Positions 49,619 through 58,939 of a DNA stretch of 64,000 bases are shown piece after piece. The notes below the pieces were generated by a model. It was given only the letters and a program-made list of their open reading frames with translations. It ran no database searches and was not told the DNA's origin. The stretch is from NCBI RefSeq assembly GCF_003710085.1, contig NZ_CP033324.1, positions 372,001 to 436,000 of the forward strand, read 5' to 3'. The first letter of the stretch is position 1; each line of letters opens with the position of its first letter. The DNA comes from Nocardioides pantholopis (GTDB lineage: Bacteria > Actinomycetota > Actinomycetes > Propionibacteriales > Nocardioidaceae). Made by a program: the position numbers and the translations under genes.

Positions 49619-50902
49619 TCAGCGCGTCGGGTCGAGGTCGTGGCGCTCCAGGAAGCGCTGCGCGGCCCGGGCGGCGGGGTGGATCCCGATCGCGGCGACC
49701 ACCACGATCCCGGCGATCACCAGCCAGCCGGTGGCGCCCCACTCCATGGCCAGGTAGGTGTACAGGGCCGGAGCCCACACGTAGCCGAGGGTGCTGCCGA
49801 GGTTGCCGGCTCCCTGGTACTCCCCGCGCCGGTCCGGGTCGGAGAGCTCGGACTCCAGGGCCCAGCTGGCGGCGGAGAGGTAGAGCTCGGCCCCGGTCAC
49901 GGTGACGTGGCCGACCCAGACCAGCGCGATCGTGGGCCACCCGACGGTGTCGTGGGTGGCCAGCGTGATCAGGCAGGAGACGACGAAGAACACGCTGCTG
50001 ACCCGGACGGCCTTGAGGGCCGAGGACACGTCGCGCACGCCGCGGGAGGCGGCCATCGGCAGCAGCACGCACATCACGGTGTTGGTGGCGAACAGCCAGG
50101 CGAGCAGCACCCGCGGGGCGTCGGTCGCCTCGACCAGCCACAGCGGGATCACGATCTGCAGCAGCACCTGGTTGGTGTTGAGCACCCCGGTGAAGAACGA
50201 GGTGACCAGGAAGCCCCGGTTGCGCAGCGCCCCGGGCACCTGGCGCTGCGCCGGCTCGTGGGCGTCGGCGACCGCGCCGGCCACGGCCTCCTCCAGCGCC
50301 GACGGCCGCTCGCGGTGCCGGGCGGCGGGGAGCCGGGTGATCCAGTAGGCGTTCACCAGCCCCAGCGCGGCCACCAGCCACGGCAGCCCGCGGACCAGGT
50401 CCAGGCTGCCGACGCCGAGCGCGATGCCGCCCAGGGCGGCGCCGAGCGTGAAGCCCAGATTGAGCGCGGAGTACATGTACGCCTGGGTGCGGACCCGCTC
50501 GTCGCGGGGGACCAGGTCCAGCACGTAGGCGCCGCGACCGGCGCCGCCGGCGCTGTTGACGACCTCCAGGATCACGCTGACCACCAGGTAGGCGGCGAAC
50601 CCGTGCACGAACGGCCACACGGCGTACATGCCGGCCGTCGCGACTGCGCCGAGCGCCCAGGTCCGCTGCGGGCCGATCCGGTCGGCGAGCTTGCCGGCCG
50701 GGACGGCGACCAGGAACGACACGACGCCGGCGATCGTGATGCCGAGCCCCACCTGGGCGGCGCTCAGCCCCACCACCTGGGTGAAGAAGACCGCGCTGGC
50801 GGTGATCGCGGCCCCGTCGCCGACGGCGTAGAGCACCGACTGGGTGGAGAGACGACCGGCCAGCGGCGTGGGGGGCTTGAGCTGGTCCAGGCGGGTCGGC
50901 AC
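49619..50902 (-). CDS. MFS transporter
   Basis: 427 residues, about twelve membrane helices. The MFS loop 2-3 signature is GKLADRIGPQRT (GxLaDRxGrr), and YMYSALNLGFTLGAALGGIALG resembles motif C of drug antiporters. A charged central loop (about 190-225) splits the two halves. Substrate unknown. It starts at GTG 50902, 36 bases from the divergent menE start. Confidence 0.88.
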   Translation of the reverse strand: MPTRLDQLKPPTPLAGRLSTQSVLYAVGDGAAITASAVFFTQVVGLSAAQVGLGITIAGVVSFLVAVPAGKLADRIGPQRTWALGAVATAGMYAVWPFVHGFAAYLVVSVILEVVNSAGGAGRGAYVLDLVPRDERVRTQAYMYSALNLGFTLGAALGGIALGVGSLDLVRGLPWLVAALGLVNAYWITRLPAARHRERPSALEEAVAGAVADAHEPAQRQVPGALRNRGFLVTSFFTGVLNTNQVLLQIVIPLWLVEATDAPRVLLAWLFATNTVMCVLLPMAASRGVRDVSSALKAVRVSSVFFVVSCLITLATHDTVGWPTIALVWVGHVTVTGAELYLSAASWALESELSDPDRRGEYQGAGNLGSTLGYVWAPALYTYLAMEWGATGWLVIAGIVVVAAIGIHPAARAAQRFLERHDLDPTR

Positions 50903-50925
50903 CGGAGCATGGGACCACGCAGGAC

Positions 50926-50931
50926 TAGCGT
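50926..50931 (+). promoter_or_regulatory. -10 box of menE
   Basis: TAGCGT, then seven bases, then GTG 50939. Confidence 0.6.
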
Positions 50932-50938
50932 TCGTCTG

Positions 50939-51970
50939 GTGGATTCCGCTCCGACCGACGCCCGCGCCACCGTCGCCGCGCTCAGGACGTGGCTGACCTC
51001 ACAGGCCGAGCCCGACCCGTGGACGGTCCAGACGTCGGGGTCGACCGGTCGCCCCAAGCGCGTCCTGCTGCCGCGCTCAGCGGTGCTGGCCTCGGTGGCG
51101 GCCTCGGCGCGGCGGGTCGGCGCGACCGGCCGCTGGCTGCTCGCGGTCCCGGCGGCGTACGTCGCGGGCGTGCAGGTCGTGTGCCGCTCGCTGGCGGCGG
51201 GCCACGAGCCGGTGCTGCTCGAGGACCACCAGTCCTTCGCGGCGGCGACCGAGGCGATGGGCCCCGGCGACCGGTTCGTCTCGCTGGTGCCGACCCAGCT
51301 GCACCGGCTGCTGGCGGACCCGGAGTCGGCCGCGGCGCTGGTCACCTTCCACACGCTGCTGCTCGGCGGCGGGCCGATCGACCCTGCGCTGCGCGCTCGG
51401 GCCGAGGCGGCCGGGGTGCGGGTGGTGGCGACCTATGGCTCGGCGGAGACCGCGGGCGGCTGCGTCTACGACGGCGTGCCACTGGACGGGGTGGCTGTCG
51501 CGCTGGAGGCGGACGGGCGGATCCGGCTCGGCGGCCCGACGCTGTTCGCCGGCTACGAGGGCGACCCGGCGCTGACCGCGGAGGTCCTCGTGGACGGCTG
51601 GTTCCGGACCTCCGACGCGGGCCGCTTCGACGAGGACGGCCGGCTGCAGGTGCTCGGCCGCCTCGACGATGTCGTGGTCACGGGCGGCGTCAACGTGCCG
51701 GGCCCGGCCGTCGCCGCCCGGCTGCGCGAGCACCCCGACGTGGTGGCCGCCGAGGTGCTCGGCGTCCCCGACGAGGAGTGGGGCAACCGGCTGGTGGCGT
51801 TCGTCGTGGGCCGGCTCCCGCTGGCCGATGCCCGCGACTGGGTGGCGGCGGCGCATCCCCGATCCTGGGCGCCGCGCCAGGTGGTCGCGCTCGACGACCT
51901 GCCGATGCTGGCCAACGGCAAGCCGGACCGGCTGCGGCTGCGCGCCCTGGCCGGGGAGGCGGAGCGGTGA
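50939..51970 (+). CDS. menE: o-Succinylbenzoate-CoA ligase MenE (short actinobacterial form)
   Basis: 343 residues, much shorter than the 450-500 of other phyla but usual for actinobacteria. It activates o-succinylbenzoate with ATP and CoA. WTVQTSGSTGRPKRVLLPRSAV is the phosphate loop, VVATYGSAETAGG the A5 motif, WFRTSDAGRFDEDGRLQVLGRLDDVVVTGGVNV A7-A8, and PMLANGKPDRLRLR retains the A10 catalytic Lys. The N-terminal subdomain is largely missing. GTGA overlap with menC. Confidence 0.94.
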   Translation: MDSAPTDARATVAALRTWLTSQAEPDPWTVQTSGSTGRPKRVLLPRSAVLASVAASARRVGATGRWLLAVPAAYVAGVQVVCRSLAAGHEPVLLEDHQSFAAATEAMGPGDRFVSLVPTQLHRLLADPESAAALVTFHTLLLGGGPIDPALRARAEAAGVRVVATYGSAETAGGCVYDGVPLDGVAVALEADGRIRLGGPTLFAGYEGDPALTAEVLVDGWFRTSDAGRFDEDGRLQVLGRLDDVVVTGGVNVPGPAVAARLREHPDVVAAEVLGVPDEEWGNRLVAFVVGRLPLADARDWVAAAHPRSWAPRQVVALDDLPMLANGKPDRLRLRALAGEAER

Positions 51971-52923
51971 GGGTCTGGAGCATCCCGATGCGGACCCGCT
52001 TCCGCGGCATCACGGTGCGCGAGGGAGTGCTGTTCCAGGACCCCGACACCGGCCGGTGGGGGGAGTGGAGCCCGTTCCTGGACTACGACCCGGCGGTCAG
52101 CGAGCCCTGGCTGCGCTGCGCCGAGGAGGCCGCGGCCGGGGACTGGCCGGAGCCGCTGCGGGCCAGCGTGCCGGTCAACGTCACAGTGCCCGCGGTCGGT
52201 CCCCAGGCGGCGTACGACGTCGTGCGCCGCGGGGGCTGCCGCACCGCGAAGGTCAAGGTCGCCGAGCCCGGCCAGACGCTCGCCGACGACCTGGCGCGGG
52301 TGGAGGCGGTCCGCGACGCGCTGGGCCCCGAGGGCCGGGTCCGGGTCGACGCGAACGGCGGCTGGCCGGTCGAGGAGGCCGTGGCCGCCGTCCGGGCGCT
52401 GGACCGCGCCGCCGGCGGCCTGGAGTACGTCGAGCAGCCGTGCGCGTCGGTCGAGGACCTGGCCCGGGTGCGCCGCCGCGTGGACGTGCCGGTCGCGGCC
52501 GACGAGTCCATCCGCCGGGCCGCCGACCCCTACCGGGTGCGCGACCTGGAGGCCGCCGACATCGCGGTGCTCAAGGTCCAGCCCCTCGGCGGGGTCCGGG
52601 CCTGCCTGCGGATCGCCGAGGACATCGGGCTGCCGGTGGTCGTCTCCTCCGCCCTGGAGTCCTCGGTCGGGATCGCCGCGGGCGTGGCCCTGGCCGCGGC
52701 GCTGCCCGAGCTGCCGCACGCCTGCGGGCTGGCGACCGTCCAGCTGCTCACCGACGACGTCACGGTCGACCCGCTGCTGCCGGTCGACGGCGCCCTGCCG
52801 GTGCGGCTGCCGACGGTGGACCCGGCGGCGCTGGATCGGCTGAGCGCCGACCCGGAGCGGGTGGCGGCCTGGGAGGCGCGGCTCGCGGCGGTGCGCGCCG
52901 TGCGGCAGGATCGCCGGTCGTGA
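51967..52923 (+). CDS. menC: o-Succinylbenzoate synthase MenC
   Basis: 318 residues, enolase superfamily. It dehydrates SHCHC to o-succinylbenzoate. The KxK catalytic base is in TAKVKVAEPG, metal ligands in VRVDANGGW, LEYVEQPC and VAADES, and the second Lys in AVLKVQPLGG. GTG 51967 lies in the menE stop and its own stop overlaps menD, giving menE-menC-menD. Confidence 0.95.
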   Translation: MRVWSIPMRTRFRGITVREGVLFQDPDTGRWGEWSPFLDYDPAVSEPWLRCAEEAAAGDWPEPLRASVPVNVTVPAVGPQAAYDVVRRGGCRTAKVKVAEPGQTLADDLARVEAVRDALGPEGRVRVDANGGWPVEEAVAAVRALDRAAGGLEYVEQPCASVEDLARVRRRVDVPVAADESIRRAADPYRVRDLEAADIAVLKVQPLGGVRACLRIAEDIGLPVVVSSALESSVGIAAGVALAAALPELPHACGLATVQLLTDDVTVDPLLPVDGALPVRLPTVDPAALDRLSADPERVAAWEARLAAVRAVRQDRRS

Positions 52924-54545
52924 CCAGCCCCGAGACCGGTTCCGCGACCGCCCACGCCCGGGCCGTGCTGACGGCCCTGCTCGACGCCGGGGTGAGCGAG
53001 GTCGTGCTGGCTCCCGGCTCCCGCAACGCGCCGCTGTCCTTCGCGGCGTACGACGCCGCGGCGGCGGGCCGGCTGCGGCTGCACACCCGCATCGACGAGC
53101 GCTCGGCCGGCTTCGTCGCCCTGGGCCTGACCAAGGTCGGGGCCCGGGCGGCGGTGCTGTGCACGTCCGGGACCGCGGTGGCCAACCTGCATCCCGCCGT
53201 CCTCGAGGCGGCGCACGCCGGGCTGCCGCTGGTGGTCCTCACCGCCGACCGCCCGGCCCGGCTGCGCGGCACCGGCGCGAACCAGACCACCGACCAGGTC
53301 GGCATCTTCGGGCCCCTGGTGACGACCCGCGACCTCGCGGCCGGCGACCCGCTCCCCGAGCCGGAGGCCGCCGGGCCGACGCACTGGAACGTCCAGCTCG
53401 ACGAGCCGCTGGTGCCGGCCGACCGGTGGGTGCTCCCGCCCGCGGGCACTTCCGCCGAGACCGAGATCGAGACCGAGGCCGGGGCCGGCGTCCCCGCCGG
53501 CACCGGTGCCCCGCACCGCCTGGCCCGCGGGCCACGGACCGTCGTGGTCGCCGGTGACGACGCCGGCGCGGCCGCCCGGGTGCTGGCCGAGCGGGGCGGC
53601 TGGCCGGTGCTGGCCGAGCCCAGCAGCGGGTCGCGGACCGGGCCGAACGCGCTGCGCTGCTGCCGGCTGCTGCTCGACACCGAGCTGGCCAGCAGCATCG
53701 AGCGGGTGGTGGTGCTGGGCCACCCGACCCTGTCCCGGCCGGTCAGCCGGCTGCTGGCCCGTCCCGACGTCGAGACGATCGCGGTGCGCCACCGCGGGAC
53801 CTGGTCGGACCCGGCGTACCCGGCGCTGCTGCTGGGGACCGCGCCCGAGCTCGACGACGCTCCGGCGGCCGACCCGGGCTGGCTGGCCGCCTGGCTGGCG
53901 GCCGACCGCTCGGTCTCCCGGCAGCTCGACGCGCTGCTGGCCGCCGAGCCCGCGCTCACGCCGTACGACGTGGCCGGCGCGGTCGCACGCGCGCTGCCGC
54001 CCCGGGGGCTGCTGCACGTCGGGGCCTCGAACCCGATCCGCGACCTGGACCTGATGGCGCCCGCCCATCCGGTCCACGAGCGCCGCAAGGTGATCGCCAA
54101 CCGCGGGCTGGCCGGCATCGACGGCGTCGTGTCGACGGCGATCGGCGCCGCGCTGGGTCGCCCCTACGGCAGCCGCAGCCTCGCGCTGCTGGGCGACGTC
54201 ACGTTCCTCCACGACGCCAACGGGCTGATCCTGGGCCCCGACGAGCCGCGGCCGGACCTGACGATCGTGGTCGTCAACGACGACGGCGGGTCGATCTTCG
54301 CCACCCTGGAGCAGGGCGCTGCCGAGCACGCCGGGCCGTTCGAGCGGATCTTCGCGACGCCGCACCGCGTCGACCTCGCCGCGCTGTGCGCCGCGACCCG
54401 GACCCCGCACTGGCAGGTCGGAACCCGCGCCGAGCTCGAGCACGCGCTGGCCAGCCCCAACGGCGGCATCGAGGTGGTCGAGGCCGTCGTGGGCCGCGCG
54501 GGGCGGCGCGACCTGGACGCCCGGATCCGGGCCCTGGCTCCCTAG
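52920..54545 (+). CDS. menD: SEPHCHC synthase MenD
   Basis: 541 residues. It is a thiamine-diphosphate enzyme that adds 2-oxoglutarate-derived succinic semialdehyde to isochorismate. VVLAPGSRNAPLSFAAYDA, HTRIDERSAGFVALGLTK (catalytic Glu), LCTSGTAVANLHPAVLEA and DRPARLRGTGANQTTDQVGIFG are the PYR domain; LLGDVTFLHDANGL and VVNDDGGSIFATLEQG the ThDP/Mg site. An acidic Gly/Ala insert lies near residues 178-198. The TAG stop is interlocked with that of the convergent gene. Confidence 0.96.
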   Translation: MTSPETGSATAHARAVLTALLDAGVSEVVLAPGSRNAPLSFAAYDAAAAGRLRLHTRIDERSAGFVALGLTKVGARAAVLCTSGTAVANLHPAVLEAAHAGLPLVVLTADRPARLRGTGANQTTDQVGIFGPLVTTRDLAAGDPLPEPEAAGPTHWNVQLDEPLVPADRWVLPPAGTSAETEIETEAGAGVPAGTGAPHRLARGPRTVVVAGDDAGAAARVLAERGGWPVLAEPSSGSRTGPNALRCCRLLLDTELASSIERVVVLGHPTLSRPVSRLLARPDVETIAVRHRGTWSDPAYPALLLGTAPELDDAPAADPGWLAAWLAADRSVSRQLDALLAAEPALTPYDVAGAVARALPPRGLLHVGASNPIRDLDLMAPAHPVHERRKVIANRGLAGIDGVVSTAIGAALGRPYGSRSLALLGDVTFLHDANGLILGPDEPRPDLTIVVVNDDGGSIFATLEQGAAEHAGPFERIFATPHRVDLAALCAATRTPHWQVGTRAELEHALASPNGGIEVVEAVVGRAGRRDLDARIRALAP

Positions 54546-55096
54546 CCGGCCGCGGGGTCGGCGACGTCGGCACACGCCGCCTCGAGCTGCTCGCGGGTGT
54601 CGGTGAGCGCGACGGCGAGCTCGCCGGTGAGCGCGGTCAGGTCCTCGCCGGTGGCGACCTCTGGCACGACGGCGCGGTAGGCGCCCAGGGCCTCGGCGTG
54701 CGCGGCCGCGGCGGCGTACGTCGTCTCGTCGAGGTCGGGGGTGGTCGCCGCCTGCTGGGTAGCCGCGACCGCCTCGTCCAGCGTGGCCGCTGTCGCCTCC
54801 ACGTCCACCCAGTCGAAGTAGAACTCGACGCCGTCGAGGCCGCCCACCGAGGACGCCCCCGCCTGGACCGTCTCCAGCTCCTCGCTCAGCCGGGGCTCGG
54901 GGTACTGCGTCCGCCAGGTCCGGCAGGCAGTCGTGTGCGCCGCCGCTGTCCGCTCGGCGGCCGCGTCGCCCTCCGACGCGGCCGGGTCCGGGGAGGGCCC
55001 CGAGGGGAGCAGTGTGAAGCCGACGACCGCGGCCACGGCGCCGGCGCCGACGAGGATGGGAAGGACGGTGGTCCGCAGCCGCGAGGAGGTGGTCAC
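54542..55096 (-). CDS. Membrane-anchored or secreted protein, unknown
   Basis: 184 residues. An N-terminal helix ([20 protein letters not shown]) is followed by an Ala/Glu-rich, mostly helical extracellular region with two cysteines (TACRTWR near residue 58 and EAACADV near the end) that could form a disulfide. No family recognised. GTG 55096 start. It converges on menD, and the two stops share the tetranucleotide CTAG (54542-54545). Confidence 0.7.
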   Translation of the reverse strand: MTTSSRLRTTVLPILVGAGAVAAVVGFTLLPSGPSPDPAASEGDAAAERTAAAHTTACRTWRTQYPEPRLSEELETVQAGASSVGGLDGVEFYFDWVDVEATAATLDEAVAATQQAATTPDLDETTYAAAAAHAEALGAYRAVVPEVATGEDLTALTGELAVALTDTREQLEAACADVADPAAG

Positions 55097-55154
55097 GGGG
55101 CCAGGCTCTCCCGGCTCGCCGCCGAGAGCAACCGCAGGCCCTGGGACCGGGCCC

Positions 55155-55160
55155 TATCCT
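55155..55160 (+). promoter_or_regulatory. -10 box of nhaA
   Basis: TATCCT, then seven bases, then GTG 55168. Confidence 0.6.
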
Positions 55161-55167
55161 GGGCCCC

Positions 55168-57051
55168 GTGAGCGGCCTGGACACCGGAGCGACGCGGTGC
55201 GGCGCCGGCGGCACCGACGACTTCGAGCGTCAGGCGCCCTCGCCGCTGCGGGCCTTCATCTCCACCGAGGCGGGCAGCGCCGGCCTGCTCGTGGCGGTCT
55301 CGCTGCTCGCGCTGGCCTGGGCCAACTCGCCCTGGTCGGACTCCTACGTGGACCTGTGGCACACGGTCGTCTCGGTGTCCGTCGGGAGCGGCGGGATCTC
55401 CCTGGACCTGCACCACTGGATCAACGACGGCGTGATGGTGCTGTTCTTCTTCGTCATCGGCCTGGAGGTACGCCGCGAGCTGGCGGTCGGCGAGCTCACC
55501 GACCGCCGCCGGGTCGTGGTGCCGCTGGTCGCGGGCATCGGCGGGATGCTGGTGCCCGCGGCGCTGTACCTGGCGCTGAATCCCGCCGGCGACGCCGCGC
55601 GCGGCTGGGGCATCGTGATCGGCACCGACACCGCCTTCCTGCTCGGCGTGCTGGCGCTGGTGGGCCCGGCGGTCTCCACCCAGCTGCGGATCTTCCTGCT
55701 CACGCTCACCGTCATCGACGACATCGTCGCGGTCAGCGTGATCGGGCTGGTCTACTCCGAGTCGCTGGCGCTGCGGCCGCTGCTGGTCGCGGCCGCCTGC
55801 CTGGTCGGCCTGGTGGTGCTGGACCGGGTCGGCCAGTGGCGGGCCTGGCCCTACGTCGTCCTGGTGGTCGTGCTCTGGGTCGCGACCCTGGAGTCCGGGC
55901 TGCACGCCTCGATCGCGGGGATGGTGGCCGGGCTGCTGGTGCCGGCCGAGGCACCGAGCCGCCGCCTGGTCGAGTCCGCGGCCGTCGGGTTCCGCGCCTT
56001 CCGGCAGTCGCCGATGCCCGACGTGCAGCGCGCGGCGCGGCGGACCCTGAACCGGGCGATCTCGGTCAACGAGCGCCTCCAGGAGGTGCTGCACGCCCCG
56101 ACCAGCTACGTCGTCGTGCCGCTGTTCGCCCTGGCCAACGCCGGGGTCGACCTGCGCGACGGGGTGCTGGGCGAGGCGCTGACGTCGGCGGTGACCTGGG
56201 GCGTGGTGCTCGGGCTGGTGGTGGGCAAGCTGGTCGGCATCGGAGGCGGCGCGCTGCTGGCGGTCCGGCTTGGGCTCGGCCGGCTCCCGCAGGGGGTCGG
56301 CACCGGGCACCTGATGGGCGGCGCCGCCCTGTCCGGGATCGGCTTCACGGTCTCGCTGCTGATCATCGGGCTGGCCTTCGCCGACGACCCGGCCGTCCAG
56401 GACCAGGCCACCGTCGGCGTGCTGCTCGCCGCGGTGCTGGCCAGCGTGGTGGGCTGGCTGCTGTTCCAGGTGGCGGCGCGGATGTTCGGCCAGCACGACG
56501 CCGCGCTCCCGACCCTGCTCAGCGAGCCCGTCGACCCGGAGGTCGACCACGTCCGCGGCCCGGTCGACGCCGAGCTGACCCTCGTCGAGTACCTCGACTT
56601 CGAGTGCCCGTTCTGCGGACGGGCCACCGGCATGGCCCGGGAGGTGCGCGCCTACTTCGGGGACCGGCTGCGCTACGTCGCCCGGCACCTCCCGCTCGCG
56701 GTGCACCCGCACGCGGAGCTCGCCGGGGTGGCCGCGGAGGCGGCCGACCGGCAGGGGCGCTTCTGGGAGATGCACGACCTGCTGTTCCAGCACCAGGACG
56801 AGCTCGAGCTCGCCGACCTGGCCGGGTACGCCGCCGACCTCGGGCTCGACGTGGAGCAGTTCCTGCGCGACCTCGAGGACGACCGGCTCGCGGCCCGGCT
56901 CCAGCGCGACGTCGCCAGCGCGCAGGCCAGCGGGGTCCGCGGGACCCCCACGTTCTTCATCGGCGAGCGGCGCCACGAGGGCCCGCACGACGCCCGGACG
57001 CTGATCGCCGCGCTCGAGGCGAGCGCGGCGGGCCGGCCGGTCAGGACCTGA
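55168..57051 (+). CDS. nhaA: Na+/H+ antiporter NhaA fused to a DsbA-like thioredoxin domain
   Basis: 627 residues; NhaA alone is about 390-430. Residues about 25-440 are Nha[57 protein letters not shown] (the ion-binding Asp pair), and [18 protein letters not shown]. From about 450 a DsbA/Fe-type thioredoxin domain follows: [22 protein letters not shown] (CPFC), the helical insert, and [18 protein letters not shown] (cis-Pro TPTFF). Membrane topology would place the domain on one side of the antiporter, where it may sense or reshuffle disulfides. Similar fusions exist in actinobacteria. It overlaps the convergent gene by 11 bases. Confidence 0.93.
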   Translation: MSGLDTGATRCGAGGTDDFERQAPSPLRAFISTEAGSAGLLVAVSLLALAWANSPWSDSYVDLWHTVVSVSVGSGGISLDLHHWINDGVMVLFFFVIGLEVRRELAVGELTDRRRVVVPLVAGIGGMLVPAALYLALNPAGDAARGWGIVIGTDTAFLLGVLALVGPAVSTQLRIFLLTLTVIDDIVAVSVIGLVYSESLALRPLLVAAACLVGLVVLDRVGQWRAWPYVVLVVVLWVATLESGLHASIAGMVAGLLVPAEAPSRRLVESAAVGFRAFRQSPMPDVQRAARRTLNRAISVNERLQEVLHAPTSYVVVPLFALANAGVDLRDGVLGEALTSAVTWGVVLGLVVGKLVGIGGGALLAVRLGLGRLPQGVGTGHLMGGAALSGIGFTVSLLIIGLAFADDPAVQDQATVGVLLAAVLASVVGWLLFQVAARMFGQHDAALPTLLSEPVDPEVDHVRGPVDAELTLVEYLDFECPFCGRATGMAREVRAYFGDRLRYVARHLPLAVHPHAELAGVAAEAADRQGRFWEMHDLLFQHQDELELADLAGYAADLGLDVEQFLRDLEDDRLAARLQRDVASAQASGVRGTPTFFIGERRHEGPHDARTLIAALEASAAGRPVRT

Positions 57052-57718
57052 GCGCCTCCTCCAGGGTGCGCGGCGGATGCCCGGCGACCCGGCGTACGTC
57101 GTCGGTGACCTCGGCGACCGAGCCGTCCCGGATCGCTGTGTAGGTGCTCACCCAGGCGTCCAGCTGCCACTGCTCGGCGCCGTACCGGTCCCGCCGCCAG
57201 GCGTAGGCCTCGTCCTCGGTCTCGTCGACGAAGCGCAGCTCGCGGCCGAGCGCGGCACCGGCCCGCTCGGCGACCTCGGCCAGCGTGAGCGCCTCCGGCC
57301 CGCTCAGCGTGCGCAGGATCGTGAACGCCATCCCGGACTCCCGGATCGCGGCCTCGGCGTCCGCGTGGTCGCGGCCCAGCGTGAAGGTCGCGTCCGGCGC
57401 GGCGCCGGCGAACGAGGTGTAGACGACGTGCTCGACCCCCGCCCGGGCCGCGGCGCCGATGAACGCGCGGTGCTGGGCGCGACGGTCGGCCGACTCCGAG
57501 GCGGAGACCATGAACAGGGTCCGCACCCCGCGCAGCGCCTCCTCGGCGCCGGCCGGGTCGGCGTAGTCGCAGGCCCGCAGGTCGGTGTCCAGGTCCGGGG
57601 CCCGGCTGGGATCGCGGGCCAGCAGCCGCAGGTCGAGGCGGAAGTCGTCGGCCAGCGCGCGCACGACCAGGCCGCCGAGCGCGCCGGTCACGCCCGTCAG
57701 GGCGATGGCAGTCGTCAT
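57041..57718 (-). CDS. NmrA/QorB-like NAD(P)H-binding protein with internal deletion
   Basis: 225 residues; relatives have about 285. [18 protein letters not shown] is the nucleotide motif, and [39 protein letters not shown] matches the quinone oxidoreductase 2 group well. In that group FTILR is followed by about 65-70 residues (xxYLDFLP..RGPAGDGRVAAVAR.DVA..) before the LTGPEALTL segment. Here FTILRT joins straight to [13 protein letters not shown], at about 57311. The frame is kept, but the lost part forms much of the substrate pocket. It is probably inactive, or it is an assembly or strain-specific deletion. Confidence 0.8.
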   Translation of the reverse strand: MTTAIALTGVTGALGGLVVRALADDFRLDLRLLARDPSRAPDLDTDLRACDYADPAGAEEALRGVRTLFMVSASESADRRAQHRAFIGAAARAGVEHVVYTSFAGAAPDATFTLGRDHADAEAAIRESGMAFTILRTLSGPEALTLAEVAERAGAALGRELRFVDETEDEAYAWRRDRYGAEQWQLDAWVSTYTAIRDGSVAEVTDDVRRVAGHPPRTLEEALRS

Positions 57719-57733
57719 GACCCCATCGTTACC

Positions 57734-57753
57734 CAGCCCGGGTCAGCCCGGGT
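57734..57753. repeat. Tandem 10-bp duplication at the P450 stop
   Basis: CAGCCCGGGT occurs at 57734-57743 and 57744-57753. The P450 stop (57743-57745, minus strand) spans the junction. Confidence 0.6.
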
Positions 57754-58939
57754 CGGGGCGGAACCGGATCGGGAACCGGACCGCCCCGGTGTTCCCGGAG
57801 ACCGGCAGCCACACGCCGGGCCCGTCCGGCACCGCGTCCGGCATCCGACGGGCCAGCAGCGGGAGCGCGACCGCCAGGTCGGTGCGTGCCACGAGGTGGC
57901 CGAGGCAGTGGTGGATGCCGGCCCCGAAGCCGTGGTGCGGCGGTCGGGTGGCGGTGATGTCGAGGGCCGGGTCGCCCATGGCCTCGGGGTCGGTCCCGGC
58001 GCTGTGGGAGAGCGCCTGCACGATGCCGCCGCGGGGGATGTGCAGGCCGTGGAAGTCCACATCCTCGATCGCCTCGCGGGTCACCCAGGTGACTGTCGGG
58101 TTCACCCGCATCACTTCCTCGACCGCGTTCGGGCCCAGGTCGGGACGCTCGGCGAGCAGCCGCCACTGGTCCGGCCGGGCGAGCAGCGTCTGCAGCGCGA
58201 GGCCCAGCTGGTTGCGGGTCGTCTCCATCCCCGCGAAGGCCAGGAAGACCAGCGCGACGCCCAGCTCGTGGCGGCTGAGCCGCTCGCCGTCCTCGCTGGC
58301 CCGGACCAGCGTCGTCACCAGGTCCTCGCGGGGCCGGGCGATCCGGTCGGCCACTACCTCGTCCAGATAGCCGTGCAGGCCGGTGATGGCCGCCTCGATC
58401 CGCGGCACCTGTCGGGCGACGTCGACGGAGAAGGAGGCCCCGAGGTCGTCGGCCCACCGGGCCACCTGCTTCCAGTGCGCCTCGTCCAGCCCGAGCAGCC
58501 GGCAGATGATCCGGGCGGAGTACGGCTCGGCGAACTCGCCGATGAACTCCACCTCGCCGCGGGCCGCGAACCCGTCGACCAGCTCCTCGGCGAGGGCCCG
58601 GAAGGACGGGGCCATCGCCTCGATCGCACGCTTGCGGAACGCCGGCACCATCAGCCGGCGGATCCGGGTGTGGTCCTCGCCCTCGAGGCTGAGCAGGGTC
58701 TCCTTCCACCAGCCCGCGAACAGCCCGGAGGAGATGCCGTTCTGCTCGGGCCAGCGGGCGTTGCCCTGCCGGAACCGGCGGTCGCGCAGCAGCTCGGCGG
58801 CCTCGGCGTACCGCAGCACCGCCCAGCCCCACGGCGTCTCGGCGTACCAGCCCTCGGCGCGGGCGGCGTGCACCTGCGCGGAGGTGACGTCGAAGGCCGG
58901 GTCGGCGAGGTCGAGGTGGCGCACCGGCGTCGCGGTCAC
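57743..58939 (-). CDS. Cytochrome P450
   Basis: 398 residues, soluble bacterial class. The haem-binding loop is HHGFGAGIHHCLGHLVART (FGxGxHxCxG). The I-helix oxygen-activation motif is FAGMETTRNQL, with Glu in place of the usual Asp before Thr-Thr. The ExxR motif lies in AVEEVMRVNPTV. HTRIRRLMVPAFRKRAIE is the C-helix. Substrate unknown. Its GTG overlaps the stop of the GNAT gene (GTGA). No ferredoxin gene adjoins it. Confidence 0.93.
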   Translation of the reverse strand: MTATPVRHLDLADPAFDVTSAQVHAARAEGWYAETPWGWAVLRYAEAAELLRDRRFRQGNARWPEQNGISSGLFAGWWKETLLSLEGEDHTRIRRLMVPAFRKRAIEAMAPSFRALAEELVDGFAARGEVEFIGEFAEPYSARIICRLLGLDEAHWKQVARWADDLGASFSVDVARQVPRIEAAITGLHGYLDEVVADRIARPREDLVTTLVRASEDGERLSRHELGVALVFLAFAGMETTRNQLGLALQTLLARPDQWRLLAERPDLGPNAVEEVMRVNPTVTWVTREAIEDVDFHGLHIPRGGIVQALSHSAGTDPEAMGDPALDITATRPPHHGFGAGIHHCLGHLVARTDLAVALPLLARRMPDAVPDGPGVWLPVSGNTGAVRFPIRFRPDPG

